From: JBOFLO01 sp051657905 | GTDB lineage: Bacteria; Patescibacteriota; Gracilibacteria; UBA1369 | Reading direction: 5' to 3' | DNA length: 10,912 nucleotides | Assembly (NCBI GenBank): GCA_051657905.1 | Contig: JBOFLO010000020.1 | Span: forward strand, 1-10,912 | In this document: positions 6,993 through 10,912 of the stretch, piece after piece | Numbering within the stretch: position 1 is the first letter of the stretch | How the letters are laid out: each line of letters opens with the position of its first letter | The notes under the pieces: generated by a model | Told to the model about the DNA's origin: nothing | The model's database searches: none | The model's input: only the letters and a program-made list of their open reading frames with translations | Translations under genes and position numbers: made by a program

Positions 6993-6998
6993 AATCAA
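6970..6998 (-). promoter_or_regulatory. Possible ssb promoter, overlapping that of pgk
   Basis: On the minus strand, TTGATT at 6998-6993 and ATTAAT at 6975-6970 are spaced 17 nt apart. Transcription would begin near 6963, only about 7 nt before the ATG at 6956 but about 16 nt before the ATG at 6947. The -10 match is weak and the region is very AT-rich, so this is tentative. Confidence 0.3.
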
Positions 6999-7041
6999 AG
7001 AGATTAAACCCAAAATAAAAATTTCCTTAAAATTTAGTCAG

Positions 7042-8244
7042 ATGAAAATTAAAAGCTTTGAAAAACTGAATCTAAAAAATCAAACAGTTCTGCTAAGAGT
7101 AGACTACAATGTCCCTTTAAAAGGCTCAAAAATCCAGGATGACAGCCGTATTAAAGAAACTCTGCCAACCCTCCGCCTGCTTCTAAAAAAACAGGCCAGA
7201 ATTATTTTAATTTCTCATTTGGGACGCCCGGAAGGAAAAAAAGATAACTCCCTCAGCCTTGAGCCTATAGCAAAACATCTGCAAAAATTACTGGGAAAAT
7301 CTTTTAAACACAAAATCCTATTCATCAAAAATTTCCAGTCAACGCACGACCAAAAAGCTTTGAAAAACCTTCAAAACAACCAAATCGCTTTACTAGAAAA
7401 CATCCGTTTTTGGCCTGAGGAAGAAAAAAACGACCTCAAATTTTCCAAGCAAATAGCTGCGCTCGGAGATATTTACATCAATGACGCCTTTGCCACTTCA
7501 CATCGCAAACACGCTTCCACCTATCAATTAGGAAAACTTCTTCCTGCTTATGGCGGCCTATTAATCAAAAATGAATTAGAAAAACTTTCTCCATTAGTAG
7601 AAAAAAAATTCTCCAATGCCACTTTGATTGTTGGCGGGGCGAAAATCGATACTAAAATCGGCCTAATCAAAACTTTCATCCCTAAAACCAAACAAATTTT
7701 AATTGGCGGCGGACTTGCCAACACCTTTTTGAAAGCTCAAAAAAATGAGATCGGAGCGTCTTTAGTAGAAAATGATAAATTAAAAATAGCTGCTCAAATT
7801 GCTAGTAAAATCACAAATTCCTCTAGTAAATTACTTCTGCCTACGGATTTAATCACAGCAAAAAAGCTCTCCAATCAAAGCAAAACCTCCACTTGTGATT
7901 TAAATTCTGTAAAGTCCAATGAAAAAATTCTCGACCTCGGTCCTAAAACCGTCAAACAATTCGAACAGGCAATTAAAAACTCCAAACTAATTATCTGGAA
8001 TGGGCCACTGGGCGTTTATGAATTTAAACCCTTCCGCCAATCCACCAAAGCCATAGCAATCGCCATAGCTAAAGCCACTAAAAACGGGGCGACCACCATC
8101 CTAGGCGGCGGCGACACTTTAGACGCTTTAAAAGTTTTAAAAATCTCCACCAAGAAATTCACTCATTGTTCAACTGCAGGCGGAGCTATGCTGGAATTTT
8201 TAGAAGGCAAGAAACTCCCCGGTTTGGAAATTATTTCTGCTTAG
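7042..8244 (+). CDS. pgk: Phosphoglycerate kinase
   Basis: PGK catalyses ATP formation from 1,3-bisphosphoglycerate and ADP in lower glycolysis, in the cytosol. The 400 aa length is normal, and the landmarks run in family order: LLRVDYNVPL (17-26), SHLGRPEG (58-65), ENIRFWPEEEKND (119-131), NDAFATSHRKHAS (147-159) for substrate binding, then VGGAKIDTKI (197-206), IGGGLANTF, LDLGPKT (297-303), IWNGPLGVYEF (318-328) and GGGDT (355-359) for the nucleotide-binding half. Near the C-terminus the usual STGGGA loop reads STAGGA (377-382), a mild change. No other glycolytic gene lies beside it. The last 14 nt, including the stop, overlap the 3' end of the convergent VirD4-like gene. It is transcribed against the local strand skew, and its codons are A- and C-rich accordingly. 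Confidence 0.98.
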   Translation: MKIKSFEKLNLKNQTVLLRVDYNVPLKGSKIQDDSRIKETLPTLRLLLKKQARIILISHLGRPEGKKDNSLSLEPIAKHLQKLLGKSFKHKILFIKNFQSTHDQKALKNLQNNQIALLENIRFWPEEEKNDLKFSKQIAALGDIYINDAFATSHRKHASTYQLGKLLPAYGGLLIKNELEKLSPLVEKKFSNATLIVGGAKIDTKIGLIKTFIPKTKQILIGGGLANTFLKAQKNEIGASLVENDKLKIAAQIASKITNSSSKLLLPTDLITAKKLSNQSKTSTCDLNSVKSNEKILDLGPKTVKQFEQAIKNSKLIIWNGPLGVYEFKPFRQSTKAIAIAIAKATKNGATTILGGGDTLDALKVLKISTKKFTHCSTAGGAMLEFLEGKKLPGLEIISA

Positions 8245-10894
8245 GCTTGTCAGAAGGTGGTTTGATTGATTTAACCGCAGGCTTTACTAGCTCTGCTTTT
8301 TTAGGTGCAGCAATTTTTTCTTTATCACTTGAACCATCGCTCAACAAATCCTCATCCACATCAACTCCCCTGCTCCAGCGATTAATTTTATCCTCAACAA
8401 TTTCGCGTGGTGTACAATATCTTTCCCGCGCCAACTTAATAACCTTTTCTCTGCGCCCTGGCTCCACTTCAAATTGTGGAGGTGGCAAAGTATCCAAAGA
8501 AAATGTTTTAGAAGGCATACCGTCATTCAGCAATCTCATATAAGCCGTATATTTACTCAAATTCACCAAATCCGCCGGCAAAGCTTCTTCTCCATATTGC
8601 TGTGACAAATATTCAGCATCATCAAACCCCACCTGGAAACTCAAAATCGAACCAACGTTACCAAACACCGCATCACGAACTTCTTCCGGCATTTGAGCAA
8701 TATACTGATTCGCCATAGTCAAATTCAATTTATATTTACGTGCTTCAGACAAAATCGTTGCAAAAGAGTCCGTAGCAAAGTTCTGGAACTCATCCACATA
8801 TAAATAAAAATCCACACGATCTTTTTCCGCCTGATTAGCACGACTCATCGCATCAATCTGGAATTTAGTAATTATCATTGAACCAAGCAATGATGAATTA
8901 TCTTCACCAATTTTACCTTTGGAAAGATTCACAATGACAATTTTCTTATTATCCATGGCAAAACGGAAATCAATTTTGGACTGAACCTGCCCCAAAATAT
9001 TTCTGATAATCGGGCTTGATAAAAATTGCCCAACTTTATTTAAAATCGGAGAAATCGCTTCCACACGCTGTTTAGGATCCATTTTTTCAAACTCATTCAA
9101 CCAAAAACTTCTCACCAAAGGATCCTGAATTTTCCGAATAACTTTTCTACGGAAATCAGCATCCTGCAAAATTCTTGGAATACCAAGCATGGTTGTGTTT
9201 GGATATTCCAATAAAGACAAAATAGTGTTTCTCAAAATATGTTCCAAACGAGGTCCCCAACTATCCGCATAAATTTTCTTAAAAATCCCCACCAAACCAG
9301 AAGTAATAATTGTATTCAAAGAAGGATCAACATTCTCCAACATATTAAAAGCAATCGGAAACTCACGATCAGAAGGATCCACAATAATCACATCATTAGT
9401 TCTCCAAGATGGCACAAAATTAATCACCGCTTCAGCCAAATCCCCGTGCGGATCCACCACCGCCACACCACGCCCCGCCTGAATATCAGAAAACAGCATA
9501 TTTTCAAGCAAAACGGACTTACCCATACCGGTTTTCCCGATAATATACATATGTCTACGTCTGTCCAAAGTCTTAATCCCAAATTTCTGATCCACTCCAC
9601 GGAAATTCGATTTTCCAATAGCTGTTACCGGCGCTTCCGGTTCTTCAGAAACAATCGGCAAATCATTAGGTGGCTCAATTTTCTTTGATCTTACCCAGTA
9701 AATATTGGGAGTTTGAACAGTATTATTTGGCAAATGATAAACTGTGGCCAACTCCTTTACATTCAAAATAAAGGGAGTTTCCAAAGTTCTCTTACGGAAT
9801 TTCTCCACCACACTGGAATCCTGATAGGTTTTAGCAATAGCAAAACCATTTAAATTGGTTAAATTAAATTGTTTAAATGAACCGGCAATTTCTTTTAATT
9901 TCACAATCGCCGCTTGATTTTTCTGTTTCGGCACATAAACAATTCTCAAATTTGCCGCATACAGAAGCTCTCCCAGTTTGGCATCAACCGCCGCGTCTTT
10001 ATCCGAAGGTTTTACTCCCTCAGCCAAAACGCGATTTTTTGGTTTAAAAATCCAGGCTAATGGAAATAATACTTTTCTTTTTAAAGCCGAACTTTTCCAG
10101 AAAAATTTATAAATAAATTTACCAAAAATTTTACTGGAGCTCATACTCTGATAGATCTTCAAAAAATGATCTTTCTGTTTCTCCGGGATAGGTGAAATCA
10201 CTAATTGAATCCAAGCCTGCTCATCATCACTATTAAACTTAGCCATGGTTGAAGTGATGCTGGAAAGCGGATCAACATTCATACCCACAGATTTGTCCTC
10301 ATATTGGCCATATTGCTTAATCGGCAAGAAATCTGGCTCACTTAAAGCCAATTCCATCCCCACTGCATTGGCAAACAAATCAACTTTTTTGAATTGTTGA
10401 TCTGCCACAGTCGCCTTGCCCGCCACAGTTAATTCTCTCCCTTCAGTTTGTCCTTTTGGCAGACCTCCACTAACTTCCGCACTTTGACCAAAAGCATAAT
10501 CCTTAACTTCTTCAATTTCCACATGTGGATATTGCGCATAAATCTGCCCTTCCACCAAATTTTTCAACTTAGCCGGAAAACAAACATAGAATTTAATACT
10601 GCGATTGATATTGGCAATCTCAAAAGAAATTCTCTCCTCAGTAACCCCTTTTAAACGATCTAAAAAAGATATTTTACTGACAACACTATGTAAAGTTGCA
10701 AAAATCTGTTCAGCCACCAAAGGACTAGTTTCATTATCTTTAGCTACCCTCACCGAAATCACCATATTTTCCTCTTTCTGTTCAGAATTTTGCTCAGCCT
10801 TTCTAGCCAACAATTCTAAAACAATAGTCAAAACATATATCCCCAGCAATATTCCAATCACAATCCATCCAATTTGCAACAAACTTAACTGCAT
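8231..10894 (-). CDS. VirD4/TraD/HerA-type P-loop ATPase with N-terminal membrane anchor
   Basis: This is an 887 aa ATPase of the kind usually annotated as a type IV secretion DNA-binding or coupling protein. Residues 8-30 form one membrane helix, placing the bulk in the cytoplasm. Residues 45-400 are a long region I do not recognise, starting VISVRVAKDNETSPLVAEQIF. The motor follows: Walker A GKTGMGKS (453-460), VVDPHGDLAE (479-488), Walker B as FYLYVDEFQNF (696-706, D701-E702), and a sensor-like MANQYIAQMP (727-735). The tail after about 850 is Lys/Pro-rich and likely disordered. Relatives form hexamers that pump DNA or deliver substrates to a secretion channel. No relaxase, VirB channel or pilus gene lies in the window. 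The ATG at 10894 has no Shine-Dalgarno sequence. The ATPase family is secure; a conjugation, DNA uptake or other transport role is inference. Confidence 0.92.
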   Translation of the reverse strand: MQLSLLQIGWIVIGILLGIYVLTIVLELLARKAEQNSEQKEENMVISVRVAKDNETSPLVAEQIFATLHSVVSKISFLDRLKGVTEERISFEIANINRSIKFYVCFPAKLKNLVEGQIYAQYPHVEIEEVKDYAFGQSAEVSGGLPKGQTEGRELTVAGKATVADQQFKKVDLFANAVGMELALSEPDFLPIKQYGQYEDKSVGMNVDPLSSITSTMAKFNSDDEQAWIQLVISPIPEKQKDHFLKIYQSMSSSKIFGKFIYKFFWKSSALKRKVLFPLAWIFKPKNRVLAEGVKPSDKDAAVDAKLGELLYAANLRIVYVPKQKNQAAIVKLKEIAGSFKQFNLTNLNGFAIAKTYQDSSVVEKFRKRTLETPFILNVKELATVYHLPNNTVQTPNIYWVRSKKIEPPNDLPIVSEEPEAPVTAIGKSNFRGVDQKFGIKTLDRRRHMYIIGKTGMGKSVLLENMLFSDIQAGRGVAVVDPHGDLAEAVINFVPSWRTNDVIIVDPSDREFPIAFNMLENVDPSLNTIITSGLVGIFKKIYADSWGPRLEHILRNTILSLLEYPNTTMLGIPRILQDADFRRKVIRKIQDPLVRSFWLNEFEKMDPKQRVEAISPILNKVGQFLSSPIIRNILGQVQSKIDFRFAMDNKKIVIVNLSKGKIGEDNSSLLGSMIITKFQIDAMSRANQAEKDRVDFYLYVDEFQNFATDSFATILSEARKYKLNLTMANQYIAQMPEEVRDAVFGNVGSILSFQVGFDDAEYLSQQYGEEALPADLVNLSKYTAYMRLLNDGMPSKTFSLDTLPPPQFEVEPGRREKVIKLARERYCTPREIVEDKINRWSRGVDVDEDLLSDGSSDKEKIAAPKKAELVKPAVKSIKPPSDKPKQK

Positions 10895-10912
10895 AACTTT
10901 TTTAAATTAACG

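Noticed and set aside
8166..8543. Plus-strand open frame of 125 codons starting inside pgk and running over the end of the VirD4-like gene
   Set aside because: It overlaps two well-supported genes in other frames, and its Ser/Leu-rich sequence shows no domain. Not considered a gene.
9239..9688. Open frame of 149 codons on the plus strand inside the VirD4-like gene
   Set aside because: It is rich in Arg, His, Asn and Ile, as expected from the complement of the motor domain, and lies opposite the Walker A region. It is a shadow frame.
1..10912. Use of UGA as a sense codon, since no gene here ends in TGA
   Set aside because: Eight stops (four TAA, four TAG) are too few to be meaningful, and all recognised proteins are full length without any in-frame TGA. 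The standard bacterial code explains the window.
1..10912. CRISPR array, tRNA or rRNA gene, insertion sequence, attachment site or toxin-antitoxin pair
   Set aside because: I looked for repeated spacers, cloverleaf-like GGTTCGAATCC stretches, terminal inverted repeats and short paired reading frames in the gaps. All gaps are under about 130 nt and show none of these.

Overview
The window looks like a compact, AT-rich bacterial chromosome segment. The best guess is a Candidate Phyla Radiation (Patescibacteria) organism. The reasons are short or overlapping gene junctions, a reduced mix of housekeeping and surface genes, no Shine-Dalgarno sequence at any readable start, and a large VirD4/TraD-like ATPase with a long N-terminal region of the kind often seen in CPR genomes. 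The phylum call is inference: no rRNA or ribosomal protein marker lies in the window. All eight visible stops are TAA or TAG, and the genes are full length under the standard bacterial code.

Layout, left to right. (1) 1-578, minus: the N-terminal 192 codons of a single-pass membrane protein that runs off the left edge. (2) 636-1706, minus: a DHH/DHHA1 phosphoesterase of the NrnA type (nanoRNA/pAp or cyclic-dinucleotide turnover). (3) 1836-2771, plus: fmt, methionyl-tRNA formyltransferase, divergent from the phosphoesterase and with a readable promoter. (4) 2768-6504, minus: a tight three-gene unit with 5-6 nt gaps, transcribed as family 2 glycosyltransferase, solute-binding lipoprotein, then O-antigen ligase/polymerase-like membrane protein. 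It is preceded by a 33-bp imperfect palindrome. (5) 6579-6956, minus: a short single-stranded DNA-binding protein. (6) 7042-8244, plus: pgk, phosphoglycerate kinase, divergent from ssb. (7) 8231-10894, minus: a membrane-anchored VirD4/TraD/HerA-type ATPase whose 3' end overlaps that of pgk.

How the genes relate: fmt, pgk, ssb and nrnA are housekeeping functions (translation initiation, ATP-yielding glycolysis, DNA replication and repair, nucleotide recycling). The glycosyltransferase/lipoprotein/Wzy-like unit looks like a small cell-surface glycan module, and the VirD4-like ATPase suggests DNA or protein movement across the envelope. Both fit a small cell living on another cell's surface, but neither role can be proved from sequence alone.

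Composition: the plus strand has clearly more C than G in both plus-coded and minus-coded genes. This looks like a replication-strand skew with the minus strand leading, so fmt and pgk would be transcribed head-on to the fork. I found no RNA genes, insertion sequences, CRISPR arrays or prophage genes. No gap between genes exceeds about 130 bases. The window holds no obvious defence or mobile system. The most unusual items are the permease-less solute-binding lipoprotein inside a glycan cassette, the palindrome in front of it, a potential G-quadruplex in the wzy-like gene, and the absence of Shine-Dalgarno sequences.
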